Positions 1 to 11,994 of a DNA stretch of 64,000 nucleotides are shown piece by piece. The position numbers were made by a program, and so were the translations under genes. Source of the DNA: Hyaloperonospora brassicae. Its lineage: Eukaryota > Oomycota > Peronosporomycetes > Peronosporales > Peronosporaceae. Under the pieces are notes generated by a model. The model saw only the letters and a list, made by a program, of their open reading frames with translations, was not told the DNA's origin and searched no databases. The first letter of the stretch is position 1. Each line of letters opens with the position of its first letter. The stretch spans positions 558,001-622,000 of the forward strand of contig CANTFL010001475.1 of NCBI GenBank assembly GCA_947650285.1, in the 5' to 3' direction.

Positions 1-623
1 GAGTCGCATGTGAAAAAATACTAGAGAAAACACCACAAAGCCCGCAAAGCAGGCCGAATTGTGTCGCGTTCGATTACGCCCAGTGCTATTCACCAAACGC
101 TAGCTACACAACTGTATACTTGAAAGTGCAATTACACCTATCTGTATATATGCCTGTTGTTAGTCGACATATCGTGGAACCCGCCCAAAAACATGAGTCT
201 GCAAGCCACGACATTGTAGTCGAACATATATCGTGTTGAAGTATACCAGGCCTTATGTATGATGCAACAACATGGTTTACCGATTGATCTCACATGTCCC
301 CTTGCGTCTTGGTGCGCGTATCCTGACCAAGGCGCTCTTTGCTACAGTTTAGTTCTACGTATATGTTCTCGATGATTTGAGCGCTATATCTTCGAAGTTG
401 ACATTAAACTGAATGATTTTTTTTGTATTTTTCTTCGTTTACCTTACTTATGCAAGCAAAGGCTACTGACGTTGTATAAGGTCAGTTCCAGACGCATACG
501 CAGCATGGTCTACAGCGTCTTGTTCCAATCAGTGTCAGAATGCTTCTCCGATCATTCGTCGATAGCTGTTGAAACAGGCGTCCTGACTTCCTCAAGCCAA
601 CGCAGAACAAGCGTATTATCCTA
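1..623. other. Non-coding stretch downstream of effector 1
   Basis: I see no open frame or RNA gene that I can support here. There is a T-rich run near 417-436. The stretch contains the 3' flank of the minus-strand effector gene that ends at 624. Confidence 0.4.
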
Positions 624-1658
624 CTAATCGACAAGGTTGAGCTTTTCCCCTCTCGCTATCAGGGTATTTGCTACCGTGGGACTAACCTTGTGTTCGTTGA
701 AAAGCGTGCTCCAGTTGGTCTTTCGGTCAGGGAAACGCGCGTTGAACAGTGCAAAGTACCGCTCAAAGGCATCCAGCTTCTCGTACACGGCGTCTGACGA
801 ACTTAATCTAGAGATCTTCAACAAGTTGAATACAGATTCGGCGGATGTCTCTCCCTTGATCCAGCTCTCAAATATCTTATTCTGCAAATGTTCTGCCTTC
901 GGCCCGCTTATACGACTCTTCTTCGAGATCGACAAAAGCCGTGAGCCGTTGGGAACGTTGTTGAAGCCGATCAGAAACAAATCCAACAGCGTTTTATCAG
1001 CTGGCGGTTTCGCGATCGTGTTATATAATTCGACAAGTTTTTCCACGGCGTACCAGTTTACCGAATGTTGTGATCCAAGTATCTGTGCATCTTTCAACAT
1101 CACGACGTACTTCTCAAATGGACAGGGTTGTGGCTGCTGCAGTAGCTTCGTTTTCGCGAGACTGACATCCTGGTCCGCAAGCTCCTTTTCGGCGGTTCGG
1201 ACCGCATCAAGCACATTTTCTAGTCCTGTTGCCCCTCCATTCTCCAGCAAACGAAGCTTCTTTTCGACATCGTGAAGCGCTTCAGGGCTTTCTACCTTGA
1301 CCAGCATTTCTTTGTAGCGCTTCAAAACGTGGGCATCCGATTTCATGAGCTGAGTCCAAGCGCCATTAGTAAGCGTTGGGTCAGGTGTAGCATGCAATGC
1401 CTTCTTGAGCTGCGATACCATATTTTCTGCCATTACTTCGATCGGCGAAGAGGTTCCAGATAACACCCTCTCTTCACTGCCTGCGGTGTCATTTGATATT
1501 GACTGTCGATCGCCAGAGACGCCGTTGTGGCCATAGACGAGAGAACCATCAACGGGCAGGGGGAAGGCTTGCATCGTCTTGGAACTGGAACCCGAGGAGC
1601 TCTGGATACAGGTCAGGACTGCGATAACAGACAGGAGTACGATAGAGTAGACGCCCAT
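624..1658 (-). CDS. Secreted WY-like effector candidate with EER motif
   Basis: The minus-strand frame is open from 1802, but the ATG at 1658 is preferred because it starts a hydrophobic signal peptide (MGVYSIVLLSVIAVL). The longer form would put 48 charged residues in front of it. The predicted protein has about 344 residues. After the leader there is a DRQS tetrapeptide (residues 50-53) and an EER (62-64), where RxLR-class effectors of oomycetes carry RxLR and dEER; a true RxLR is absent. The C-terminal half is helical and contains a W-motif-like stretch (FESWIKGETSAESVFNLLKI) followed by aromatic residues spaced as in WY folds. It aligns by eye with the protein at 26672-27895. Known for the family: WY effectors are secreted into host tissue. 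Inferred here: the same role. The host target cannot be read from the sequence. Confidence 0.72.
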   Translation of the reverse strand: MGVYSIVLLSVIAVLTCIQSSSGSSSKTMQAFPLPVDGSLVYGHNGVSGDRQSISNDTAGSEERVLSGTSSPIEVMAENMVSQLKKALHATPDPTLTNGAWTQLMKSDAHVLKRYKEMLVKVESPEALHDVEKKLRLLENGGATGLENVLDAVRTAEKELADQDVSLAKTKLLQQPQPCPFEKYVVMLKDAQILGSQHSVNWYAVEKLVELYNTIAKPPADKTLLDLFLIGFNNVPNGSRLLSISKKSRISGPKAEHLQNKIFESWIKGETSAESVFNLLKISRLSSSDAVYEKLDAFERYFALFNARFPDRKTNWSTLFNEHKVSPTVANTLIARGEKLNLVD

Positions 1659-1802
1659 CTTGAGACGAGCGAGCAAATTTTGCAATGACCAAAGCCACGA
1701 CCAGCAGAGGCGGCAAACGACTCTGGCCAGAAGCCTGATTTTTTCCCGGACACAAACGTTTGGCGCTTTCACGGGCTCGTCCATCGTCCCCATTTTACCC
1801 AT

Positions 1803-3995
1803 AACTCCCTTTTATTCACTAGCAGCTCCGATCCGGTTGTATGTCTCACCGCGGTGATCAGCACGAGCACTTGCAGCTGTTGCGGCATCCCTGGAACAAG
1901 GACGCGACATTACGAGAGAGTGCATATGGACGCGGAACAAAACGGAGCGAAGCACTGCTTGCGTTACGACTTGGCCAGCGTCGACCGATGTTGATGTGAT
2001 TGTACTCAAAGCACTGCCAAAAAGGATCCGAATGTGATTGAAAGCTTCATCGGTCCGAGCCTTGCGAGCGCGTTTACTCGCATCGAGTCAAGTGCCTCAT
2101 GTGTCGTCATCGTTAACTGACCATGCTAGAAAGTTCACCGTCGTTCCTGCTCCAGGCTACGTCACTGATCGATTCTTTTGTGGGCCTTCTGCCACTATCT
2201 TGCGAGCTTATGTGCCTCAGCCGTTTCGAGTGGCACGACACGTGTACCTTTCGAGCACATGGGCGAAGAAGTGCAGTAGTTGCAAATCTCTCTTACGCAA
2301 TACCACGGCCAGACTTTCGTCTTGACATCCGTCACTACTCTGCTAAAGATTCCATGCGCACATGAACGCTTGGCACACACAGCTTGGCGGCCGATCGTTT
2401 TGTCGCCATGCTTCGACGCGTTCGCCACAATGCATGTAGCTCTTTTGTGTGCATACGCTATTGGATTGACGTAGTGCTGCGCCGAAACAACACATATGGA
2501 GTGGACCGAGACGAGCACAGGTCAGCATGTCGCGGCGCTTTCGGGGAAGCAAGAAGAGCACGATCATGTGATATTGCGTACATAAGCAGCTGCCCAATTG
2601 ATTGTCTCGGCTCCTCCGCGTTTAATTGATCTTCCTTCTTGTTCGTGCAGCTGCTATGCACTGTGTCAGATGCCATCGTCCGTACCTGCTGCAACTACCG
2701 CCAAAGACCTGGCGCTTCAACGAATTGACGCGAGTACTGGAACGCGCGTGGTCAATGAAATTGGCCACGCAGAAGTAGCGATAGGCAGTGATAGTGGATG
2801 ATCCCACAGTCGTTTCTGACCTGGATCAGAAACAGGAACTGGCTGCATTGGGCGCAGGGGGGGCAGTTGATGGGTGTCCGTGTGATAAAGCGGGCGCACT
2901 GAACTGTCCCACTCCCGTAGAAATTCTCTGCGGAAGCACGAGCGCCAGAAGATGTAACGACTGCGCCATGTAGCCACTCGGCACGAACTGGACACGCTTC
3001 CCACATCTCGCAGTACACACTGCGAAGAACTGTGTTCTGGAAGATGCGACACTGACCGCATCGCCATGTAACGGAAACCTGTGTCCTCGATCGCGCACCA
3101 CTGATGGCCGAGAAGCTCCGTGAAATGTGGCGTTTTCTCGCAGTGCTCGCGCTGGGTAGTTACCAGCTTCGTCGACAAGCGCATCAACGCTAAGTACTTC
3201 AGACCCGCATGGAATGCAGTCATGTCAAAGTTGTTCGAGCTTCGTGTCGGGTCGCGTGAACAGGCTCCTCGGATAATGGAACTGTCGGCCAGATGGAAGC
3301 AACATGAGCTTCGACGGTGCGGCGGTGGCTGCAGCCGAAGTCTTCTGCAATGTCCGACCTTTACGATCAAGGGTAAGCGATACAACACTATCGTTGATTC
3401 ATCCAGCACATCTGCATCTTGTAAAACGAGCGCAGGCGGTTTACTCCAACAGCTCAACGACGCATGTCAGCAATTGGACCGAACAGGACGCAAAGCGAGC
3501 AATGTTTGAGATGCCTAGGGCAGAGCCAGCTACGACCATCCAACATGAGCACAACAAGTAGCAATGACACTTTCAACTTCAACACGCCAATATCTCAAGC
3601 TTTCCAGTGCTTATCGGTGGTGCAACTTGTCAACGTCGACAAAGCTTGTGCTTGTTGTAACCATCGACACCAAGCACTTGATGGTCAACATTCCGGTGTT
3701 GAGCTGCTTCAGCCGTAAGTGCCACAAGGATGCCATCTAGGGAGGACATCTATCGTCGTACATGATGTGGAGAGTGTACCGTGCCAGTCTCACGTACGCA
3801 GCACATTCATGTACGAGCTTTGTCCAGCGCACAATGTCCAATTGCGCTGAACATGTTGTCTCAAAAGCTACAACTCGATCGTTTCGTCCCCATATTAATC
3901 CAAAAGATGTCAAATTGCCTGAGTGTTCCACCCAAAGCACCGCATGCGGCAACAGTCGCAACTGGTGAGCTAAAAAACGTCTTATATCTGCACTC
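1803..3995. other. Unresolved region with coding-like fragments
   Basis: Several short frames on both strands look protein-like but none gives a convincing full gene. On the plus strand there is a good intron candidate at 3373-3435 (GTAAGC donor, GCGCAG acceptor, 63 nt, reading frame kept), inside an open frame from about 3105 to 3509. Another plus-strand start at 3103 (MAEKLREMWRFLAVLALG) also reads well. On the minus strand, 2717-3457 is open for 246 codons. It may hold one small multi-exon gene whose strand I could not settle. No family was recognised. Confidence 0.3.
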
Positions 3996-4160
3996 GTGAT
4001 CCGCGTTGGCGGCACACGATATTCCGCTTGCTCTGTGATTAGACCACTCAAGTCAGGTGGACCCAATCCACGAGATAGCAAAGCAGCAGGAGCTGCTCAT
4101 CTCGTACCCATAAAAAATGAGTCCCCTTTCTCCGCGACCCATTTGCCGCCTGTCATCTCA

Positions 4161-6313
4161 ATGGTTCTTGTCGCATGTGGCACCGCCGTACCGATCACTG
4201 TCTCCCTCCTTCTAGCGCCCTCCCTCTTCTTCCCCGTATGTCTATCGACTAACGCAGTAGCTCCCGTGGACGTCCTACGTAGCCGTGACAACCCTTCGCT
4301 CCAAGCGTCTCGGGCACCCACAATCGATCCAACCGCAGTGCCCTATTCCAGTCTCGAAGCCACAGCAGCCTCGTTGCACGCTACAAGTGCCCATTTCGAT
4401 CGCGATAATGGGTCTCAAGATCCGGTTGTGTCGGTCGAGACGGCTGCCGATGTCTCCATTGAGCAAGTCGAAGACCATTTGCATCTTGTTGAGCAGCTCG
4501 GGCGCTCGGTGGACAAAAGTGTGCAAGCAATGGGCACGACGAACGAGATACTTAAGTACACGCGAGTCCAACTCGAAGAGAGACGGCAGGTCCGAGATGA
4601 CCTGGTGACGGTGCAATCGAACCTGAAACGATTGGCTCGAGGACTCAATCGCACGTTGTTCGAGCTCGAGCGGGTCGAGCAAGAGGAAGCGATGCAGTCA
4701 AAGAAGCTCCAGGACGTGTTGGCAGTGCAAGAAGAAGAAGAGCGCGAGCAGCAACTGGAAAAAGACGGGATCAAAGACATGGACTATGAGACGGGACATT
4801 TGAAACACACGACAGGACTGAACACGGAACAGCTCAAGAAGTTGGAAGCGGTCGAGAAGATGGCAGATCCAGCCGTGTTGCACTATGATATGGAGCTGTT
4901 GGCACAAATCGCAGTGTTGCTTGGTGGATCTGCGATTGGAGGGATCGTGGCCACGTACTTTAATGTACCTCCGCATGCTGGGTATCTGCTGGGTGGAGCG
5001 CTCGTGGGACCGTCGTGTTTGGGAGTCGTCCGACGGTATAAGGAAGTAGAAACGATCTCGCTTTTCGGGTCAGTGTTCTTGCTTTTTGGACACGGGGCCG
5101 CATATTCGCCGCAAGAGCCAGAAGACATTTTCAGAAAGTATTTCGTCGGTGGTGTGGCGTATATCGTGTCCACGGTGGTGCTAGTTGCTGGAGTGGCGGT
5201 TCACATTGGATGGACGAGTTCGTTCATCGAAGGGCTGATCATCGGTCTAGGCGTCTGCTTCTCGACAACCGCTCCTCTGTACGAGCACATTCGAGAAAAC
5301 AAGATTCAGGACTCATCTTTCGGCCGGGTATGTACAGCTAAACGAGCAAAGGAATGTATCTTGGCTAACGATCGTCGGGGTGCTGCTTGCTATGCCTGTA
5401 GACGGTGACATCCATTATTGCGATTCAAGACATACTGATGAGCTTTGCTCTCGGCACTCCTGAATGGTTCTCCGTGCGTTCCGTCAAATGGATCGGTGTG
5501 GCCATGGTACGGACTGTAGTGGCATACGCTGTGGTCGTGAGCATGACGCTTTACCTGCACCGACACGTGGTGCCAAAACTACTCCATTTTCTGACAGCGA
5601 TGGAAGAAGTGCATAACTCGCCGCTGGTTCTTCTTGGAGTAGTGTCTGTATGCCTGTTTATGGCAGTCTTCTCCGAGATGATTGGACTTTCGCTCGAGTG
5701 CGGGGCTTTCATGGCTGGACTGGCTTTTGTGCACGTGTCTGGCAGAGCAAAGGGGGCCTTCATGTCGATGCGTGTAATGGAGAATCTCTTCGGTAGCATG
5801 TTCTTTGCTTGCGTCGGCATGATCTTGAACCCGACGTTCTTGCTCTGGAACGCTGGCGAGGTCTTGTCCATGGTGCTACTGATTGTGTGTATCAAGACAG
5901 TGTCCATGACTGGCGTGATGACATTCTTCCGAATCAATGCACGAAAGGCACTGATGGCTGCTGTGGGTCTCTGTCAGATTGGCGAGCTGGCGCTCATTTT
6001 CATGATCAAGGCTCACGCCTCTGAGCTTGTGTCCCGCCGAACTTACTTGCTGTTCGTGAATGCGATCTCGGTCTTCCTAGCATGCTCATCTATCTTCAAT
6101 CGGAGAGTCGTTCTTGCTCGTCGGAGGTCACACTGCACATTGCCTTCGACGATTCGAGACAATCCAGTAAGTCGGCATTGGGCTTTCCGCGACGCTGACG
6201 ACCTTCACGCTGCAGGATCGAGTGCTGTGTGCACGGATTCAAGTGGAGAAGAGAAGGCAGGTCCTCTGCCGTCCATGGCGCGGCGACAACATCTAGAATC
6301 TGTCGATCACTAG
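4161..6313 (+). CDS. Cation/H+ antiporter, TMCO3/KefB-like (CPA2)
   Basis: Two exons, 4161-5327 and 5402-6313, are joined by a 74-nt intron (GTATGT donor, TGTAG acceptor), giving about 692 residues. The frame is open upstream to 3996, but the ATG at 4161 starts a signal peptide (MVLVACGTAVPITVSLLLAP). Residues about 90-215 form a Glu/Gln/Arg-rich coiled coil. From about residue 243 there is a multi-pass membrane region with typical CPA2 exchanger stretches (GGSAIGGIVATYF, HAGYLLGGALVGP, SLECGAFMAGLAF, ALMAAVGLCQIGELALI). Signal peptide, coiled coil, then exchanger matches the animal TMCO3 layout. The likely role is K+ or Na+ for H+ exchange in an internal or plasma membrane; the ion is not determined. 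The last 50 residues are poorly conserved-looking, and a 49-nt GTAAGT...CTGCAG segment (6167-6215) could be a second intron that moves the stop to 6296. Confidence 0.82.
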
Positions 6314-6615
6314 AATCTCCGGTCGATTTGCCGACGACGTCAACTGCAGATGATTGTAGACCCGGCAGCTTGACATCAAGAGAGATAAGTGGAATGGTGC
6401 TTCTATTCTACCATTACGTTGTGATGACGGTGTTACGCGGACTTGTAGTCGAATCCAGCGCCGTCGTTTTGGTCGTTTGAGGTCACATCTTCACGCTTTT
6501 GTCACGAACTTCTCGTCGCTGTCGTCCCTCACCTGCTTACACCTCGCGGAATCATCAAGCCATCTATCGCGAGACGTCGTGCTTGCAAACTTCCCTATCG
6601 CTCATCGTACAACTT
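6314..6615. other. Short intergenic between convergent genes
   Basis: About 300 bases between the stop codons of the antiporter and the kinase, which converge. It should hold both 3' ends; I see no separate feature. Confidence 0.4.
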
Positions 6616-9137
6616 CTATGGTGCGCTTGGCCGTGACGGCGTTGGACTTGATTCCATCGGATACTCTGACTGACTTGGATCACAGTGCTGGAGTGGCAAC
6701 GTAGCTTGCTGAAGCAAGTACCTGAACCCATTGCGTACACGTTCGTCCGAGAACGCGAGGTGAAGCTCACGGTGTCGACTGTATATCGACAACACGCAAG
6801 CCGGATCGACGGCACGTTTGGGTGGATGTGGCAGACTCGATGCGTGGCCAGCGAAAAACGGTGCATCATCACCGGAAAGGATCTTGCAAACATCGTGCAG
6901 ATGAATGGAGTCATCCAAGCAGCGGTCCAAAGATTTGGTTGGAGGTGTTGCAACGCTCTTCAATGTCAATCTTGGTGGCTGCGTCCGCAGCATCTTTGCT
7001 GCTGGAGGCGTTAGTGGCGACGGCGAGGTGTTGCTCGTTTCTCGAGAAGACAAGTTGCGCGTGAATCCGCTGCTTGTTGTGCGACCAGTCTTCACATCAC
7101 GTTCGCGACATGGCAAACGCCACCACAAACGCTTTTCACGAACAGCGTCGCAAGTGTTGCCCATTAAGCTGCCACTGGTAGAATGGGGACATGCAGTAGA
7201 AGCAGCACAAGTACGTTGCTCCGGTTCAGGGTGCTTGACAGTTGACGCACCAGCAGCACAGTCAGTACGAACATCTCGAGTGGCTCGGCACTCACTGAAT
7301 TGCTGCCCCGGCTGGCCGTAACCCCTGTCGCGAACGTGAAACAAGCTCGCGAAACCGCGTGCGTTCTGACAGCGGAGTAGGCCTCGCTTGAGCAGCTTTG
7401 GCTGCCAGCTGAGAACTTTGCCGTCTTCCGACAAGCGAAGTTTGGTGCGATGACGAAAACCGTTGCGGCCATATTTCACTGCCTCGCATCCATTCATCAC
7501 GAGCTGCTTGCGGATCGCCGAAGCTGTTTGCTGTTGTTGAACAACATCAGCAAACTGACAACGCTCTCGATCCTCTTGACGCGCGCGCTCCGACATCTCT
7601 TTTCCTGCTCGAATCCACGGATGTGTGTGAAGGACTGCCATGGAGGGTCTCACCCCGGGGTCGACGTCCAGCATCTTGGAAAGGAGCGTCTTGACATCAG
7701 GGTCGATTGCAGCCCAGTCCTTTACCGGGTACTGCACATTGAACCGATGCTTGCGTAAGTGGGCAAGCTTCATTGGGAACGGCGGGTAGCCGCACAGCAT
7801 AATGTATGTCACGACACCGAGTGAGAACACGTCAGCTTCGAGGCCATACGGTCGTCCATGTAAGATCTCTGGCGCTGCGTACCCCGGCGTACCGCATGAG
7901 TCGGAGACCTGCTCTTCTGGGTGAGCAAGCTGTCGAGCAAACCCAAAGTCACAGAGCTTCACGTCGTCATTTGAGAACAGCACGTTCTCCGGTTTCACGT
8001 CACGATGGATAATGCTGTGCGTGTGGCAGTACTGCAGCGCTTCGACTAGAGCCGCCGTCACTTTTTGTGCCTCGCGTTCGGGAAACTTGCCCTGCTTGAC
8101 AATCCGGTCGAACAAGTCGCCGCCGCCAGCTAGTTCCGTCACCATGTAGCACTTGGCGTCGTCTTGGATGACTTCGTACAACCGCATGATGTTCACGTGG
8201 TGGACGCTGGACAGAACGCGCACTTCGTGAGAAAGTGCTGCGCGATCTGCAGCCGAGAGACTCGATTTGTCCACGATCTTGCAAGCGTAGACCCCACCTT
8301 TCTTGCGGTGCGTCACCTGCTTTACCGTCGAGTACGAGCCTTGACCAAGATGCTTCGTGATGGCATAGTGCTGATTGAACTCGAGGAAGCTCTTTTCGCC
8401 CTTGCGGGTTGTCACCTTTGGTAACACGAAAACTGCTGGCGACGCAGCAGTTGGCGGTGCATGTGCTGAAAAATCTGCGCTCGTTGGCCTTGTAGTAGCA
8501 GGCGGGCACTTCGAGGTCCGCCTAGCCGTGCTGCGATCGTCACTGCTGGAACAGCCTTGTCGAGGTCGAGCCGCGCACTTTTCGACCACGTTTTGCCTGT
8601 CAAGACAAGCCCGGGCTGTTGCAACAGCAGGAGCGGTCTTGTCGTCAGGGTCTTCTCGATCACCGCTTCTGCCTTCGTCACTTCTGCGGCCGATCTGTTC
8701 ATTTAGAAAGCACACGAAACGGTTGTCAGACCCCACGACCCTTTACGCACGACAAGAGACCGCTCTTTGCCTACGTTCGTGAACGCCGCGACGGCACCTA
8801 CTCTCCTCGAGAAAGCCGTGGTGCTAGCTCGGGACTTGGACATGGTCATTTCGTTAATGGATCGTCGATCGATTGCTTCAAACGAAAGCTGCACACCGGT
8901 TTGGTCGTCGTCGTCGTCCAGCTCTTTGCTGTTGTCCGAGCTACCACGCGGACTGCTCTTTCTAGGATGTTGGCAAGTCACAACAGGTGGTGGTGACATG
9001 GCCATATCCGTCAAAGTGTCAGGTCGCGTCCGGCCCGAAAGCTGTCGCACTTTCGTCTCTCGAGGTGAGATATGTCGACACACTGCAGCACAGAACAGAG
9101 CGTCAGGCGCGACGCCGATGGGCCGTGTAACCGGCAT
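6616..9137 (-). CDS. CaMK-type Ser/Thr kinase with split PH-like domain
   Basis: Two exons on the minus strand, 9137-8751 and 8694-6616, flank a 56-nt intron (GTGCGT donor, TGAACAG acceptor, phase 0). The kinase frame itself has an upstream stop and no ATG before the catalytic domain, so the first exon is required. The product is about 821 residues. The kinase domain spans roughly residues 240-500: glycine loop GQGSYSTVK, ACK lysine, HRDVKPEN catalytic loop, DFGFA, and GTPGYAAPE, all intact. The helix pattern and YGLEADVFSLGVV are typical of the CaMK group. From about residue 528 a PH-like start (NGFRHRTKLRLSEDGKVLSW) is separated by some 170 low-complexity residues from its matching end (DSIHLHDVCKIL ... 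LAFSDERVRNGF). The N-terminal 240 residues are Ser/Arg-rich with a short poly-Asp run. A membrane- or lipid-directed signalling kinase is inferred; the substrate is unknown. Confidence 0.85.
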
Positions 9138-9515
9138 ACGCGGCTTTCGAGTGTGCGAATTCAGAATCGATTCAATGCTTTAACGTCCGAAGAAAACTGC
9201 TGAAGGTGGCCTAAGCCGAACGAGAAGCGAGTGCGGGACGGAATGTGGACGCCGCTCGAATTTTCATGGGCGCAGACCGTTCTTGAGCACGCCGAGTGTG
9301 CGATGCTGCAGACGTTGTTGGCAGCCTCAAGCGTCTCACGAAAGAAGATGTAACGGGCGTCGATCGGGCTGAACTGCATCGAATCTCGACTGAACGCCTT
9401 TACAAATCCGTTGCTGGCCAGTTCTTGACGTTTCACGTGTCATCCGGCGGTACGTGGGTCTGCTTTTGGCTGGCACGAGCTCGCACGTGGGACTACTGCA
9501 GGTCATCGCATCGCC
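9138..9515. other. Intergenic between SRR1-like gene and kinase
   Basis: About 380 bases upstream of the kinase start and downstream of the SRR1-like stop. It should contain the kinase promoter. No distinct element was recognised. Confidence 0.35.
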
Positions 9516-10810
9516 TCAGGCGTCGAGCTCTTTCGATTCGGCGGAACTTGCTACAGCAGCCATCCTCGCGATGAGGTCCAAGTCGCTGGCTAGTGCACTG
9601 CCCAGCAATTCAGGTGGAAATCGATGCACGCTGAGGTCATTGAAGGCCGCCTCGTAGCATGCAAAGTTCTCGTGCTGCTTGGTCACTCCACACGACAAGT
9701 GCACTTCTTCCAGATAGGGCAAAACTTTCTCGAGCAAGAGTTGTCGACGCCCGTCACCTGCAAGCACGCGGTCTCCGTACGCTGAAAAACTAGTAGGTAA
9801 GAGCGCGAAGAATGCAAGTGAGTGCTAGAAAGTCCGAGTCGCAAAATGCTTTTGTCTGCCTCACCTGTTGCCGATGATCACGAGCTGCTTGACAGCAGGA
9901 CCCCAGTTGCAAGCGAGGACGTTTTCGTACAGCACTTTCGCACAGTGAGGCATAAAAAACACCGTGTTGCACACGACGCGTCGTCGCCCATGTTCGTTCT
10001 CCCGGATCACGCTCAGCCCGAGCTGCTCGGCGATACTTGCGTCACTCTACACGCGTGACAACGAAAGACACCACAAGAGATCACACAGCATCGACGTCAC
10101 GGTCTGATAGTAGTCGATAGAAACTCGTGTCGCGCGTGTTGCCTATCAGCGACAAGAACACGCAGCTCGCTCGACTGGTACCGACCTTGTTCATGGCTGG
10201 GTCGAAGATCTCGGCTGTAGGCTGTACCTCTCCAGAGTTTGCACAGTCTTCAGCACTGGTAGTTCGTCTGCACTCGTTGTTTAATGCATCCATCAAAGCC
10301 ACGAGAAACCCCAACTGGTGCACTGCATTGGCCGACGCGCAGAAGCTTCCGAGTCCATAGCCTACGACCACCAGTCGCTCGTCTTTCACCTCCTGATCTT
10401 CCGCGTCTTTGCCGAGTGACGTCGGAGCTGTAGTCGAGTGGAACTGCTTACCGATCGATCGCAGCGCGTCCTTGAGCAGCACCGACTCTCTCAGGTTGTC
10501 GTCGGCAATAGCACGTACGCGCTGAATGATTTGGAGCTGCTTTGCAGGCGACACTTCGGCCAGCGTCGCCCCCACCTCTTCGTCGTTGACTGCTGCAGTA
10601 CGTTCAGCCACATACAATGCAACCGCAGGTTATTGTCAAACTCGTGGACCAAAGGGACGTGGAATGGAATGGCACTCGACCGGTCAGTCAGTCGGTTGGT
10701 TGGTCGAGAGCCAACGCACCTCTGGAAATCGCCTTTGATGACAGGTGCAGCGAAGGACATTGACGACGACGACATCTGCGACGCGACACAAGTTGCCAGT
10801 CGTGCTCCAT
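9516..10810 (-). CDS. SRR1-like domain protein
   Basis: Four exons on the minus strand can be joined in frame: 10810-10720, 10592-10186, 10046-9865 and 9789-9516, with introns of 127, 139 and 75 nt. The product is about 317 residues. It opens with MEHDWQLVSRRRCRRR, the tryptophan plus basic start seen in SRR1 proteins. SRR1-type signatures follow in order: VVVGYGLGSFCAS, EIFDP, VFFMPHCAKVLYENVL, LVIIGNSFSAYGDR (across the third intron) and YEAAFNDLSVHRF near the C-terminus. In plants SRR1 affects phytochrome B signalling and the clock, and in yeast and animals relatives are tied to heme metabolism; the biochemical activity is not settled. The frame is open upstream of the ATG to about 11179, so a longer N-terminus is possible. 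The first intron uses a GTGCGT donor. Confidence 0.83.
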
Positions 10811-11532
10811 CTGCTCTCGACGGCCGATTTGATCGACTAATGCGTCGGCTGACCGATTGTCGGTGGCACTTGCGACTGCGTCCTCTGCACCACCGAAACT
10901 CGCCCCTGATTCGAAAAAGACCACGTCACTCTGTTGTAGTGAGACGAGACCTGTTGGCTGTTTACGCCCAGTCCGTCCTGTTGACCTGAGTTGAAAGTGA
11001 CCTTCTGCTTCGAGGTCGTGTCTTTGGCAGGAATTATGACTGGCGATGCATTGCTGTTGCCGTTGCAGCGACAGTCGATGACGCAATGGGATCGACCCGA
11101 CACTGTGTAGCTCAGCAACGAACACAGAGACAACGAACACGGTCGCAAAACTTGTTGTTGATGCAGTGCACTGAAGCACAAGAGACGAACAAGCGCAGCG
11201 TAAGGTGGAAGACCTGCATTGCTATGGACGGTATCGCGGCAGTCGTGAGGAAAGGCCCATGTCGTGCATGTTATATGTTGTTGGCCTACATTACGCAAGT
11301 CTGCTGTCGCATGGCTGTTAGCAGTCTGCACCTGGGCCCATGCGCTATCAAGCGGCGCACGATAGACCGAGGAAACGAAAACAAGGCGAAGTTTGCTCGG
11401 GTCAACTTTTTTCTCGCATCAATGCTGCGTTTGTGATGAAGACGCAAGCGCGTGCCGACGTGCCACGGCTACGTCGTCTTGGTGGTGATACGCCCCTCAG
11501 TTGCACAGCTCCGATACGAGTAAAGTAGCACA

Positions 11533-11994
11533 CTACAAAGACGTGCGAGGATCCACACGGTCAAAAGGGAAGCGGCCATGCCAACTTTCCGGTTTAGTAT
11601 ACTCGAAGACTTGGTGAGACGTCGCCGTCAGCTTGAAAACGTGTGGCGTAATCGTACACGTACGATCCGAAACGTCGTGACTTGTCGGATGGTTCCGACG
11701 GCTGCAGTAGCTTATCGTGTCTGCTATGATTCAAACACGCATGGAGAAACAGAGCTCGAGTGTTTACCCTTTACGAACGACACCATCGTCTCTTCGCCCA
11801 TGTCTTGACAAGGACTCGTCGCTCTGTCCTCGAAAGCTCGAGCTCGGCTTCTTAGACGCATTGATATATCTAACCACAACGTCAGACCTGGAAACAAACG
11901 GCATGTAAACGAGCTCGACCAGCTCATTGCGGAGAAGAAGAGGGACTGAGATGGTCGATCTCGTTCCTTGCAGCCGAATACGAACGTTTTGCAT
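11533..11994 (-). CDS. Hypothetical protein, two exons, unrecognised
   Basis: Exons 11994-11768 and 11701-11533 are joined by a 66-nt intron (GTAAAC donor, CTGCAG acceptor, phase 2), giving about 131 residues. The start has a clean ATG (MQNVRIRLQGTRSTISVPLL), and the frame continues after splicing to a natural stop (VFEYTKPESWHGRFPFDR near the end). The first third alternates hydrophobic residues as in a beta-rich fold, the middle is Ser/Arg/Asp-rich. I do not recognise the family. Support comes from the intron length, phase match and codon usage similar to the neighbours. Extra upstream exons are possible. Confidence 0.45.

Noticed and set aside
2717..3457. Minus-strand ORF of 246 codons
   Set aside because: It lacks recognisable domains, and its Arg/Ser/Cys-rich composition is typical of an antisense frame. 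The plus strand offers an equally good or better intron-containing alternative, so it is kept only within the unresolved region.
10438..10989. Plus-strand ORF of 183 codons
   Set aside because: It is antisense to exons 1-2 of the SRR1-like gene, which has clear family motifs.
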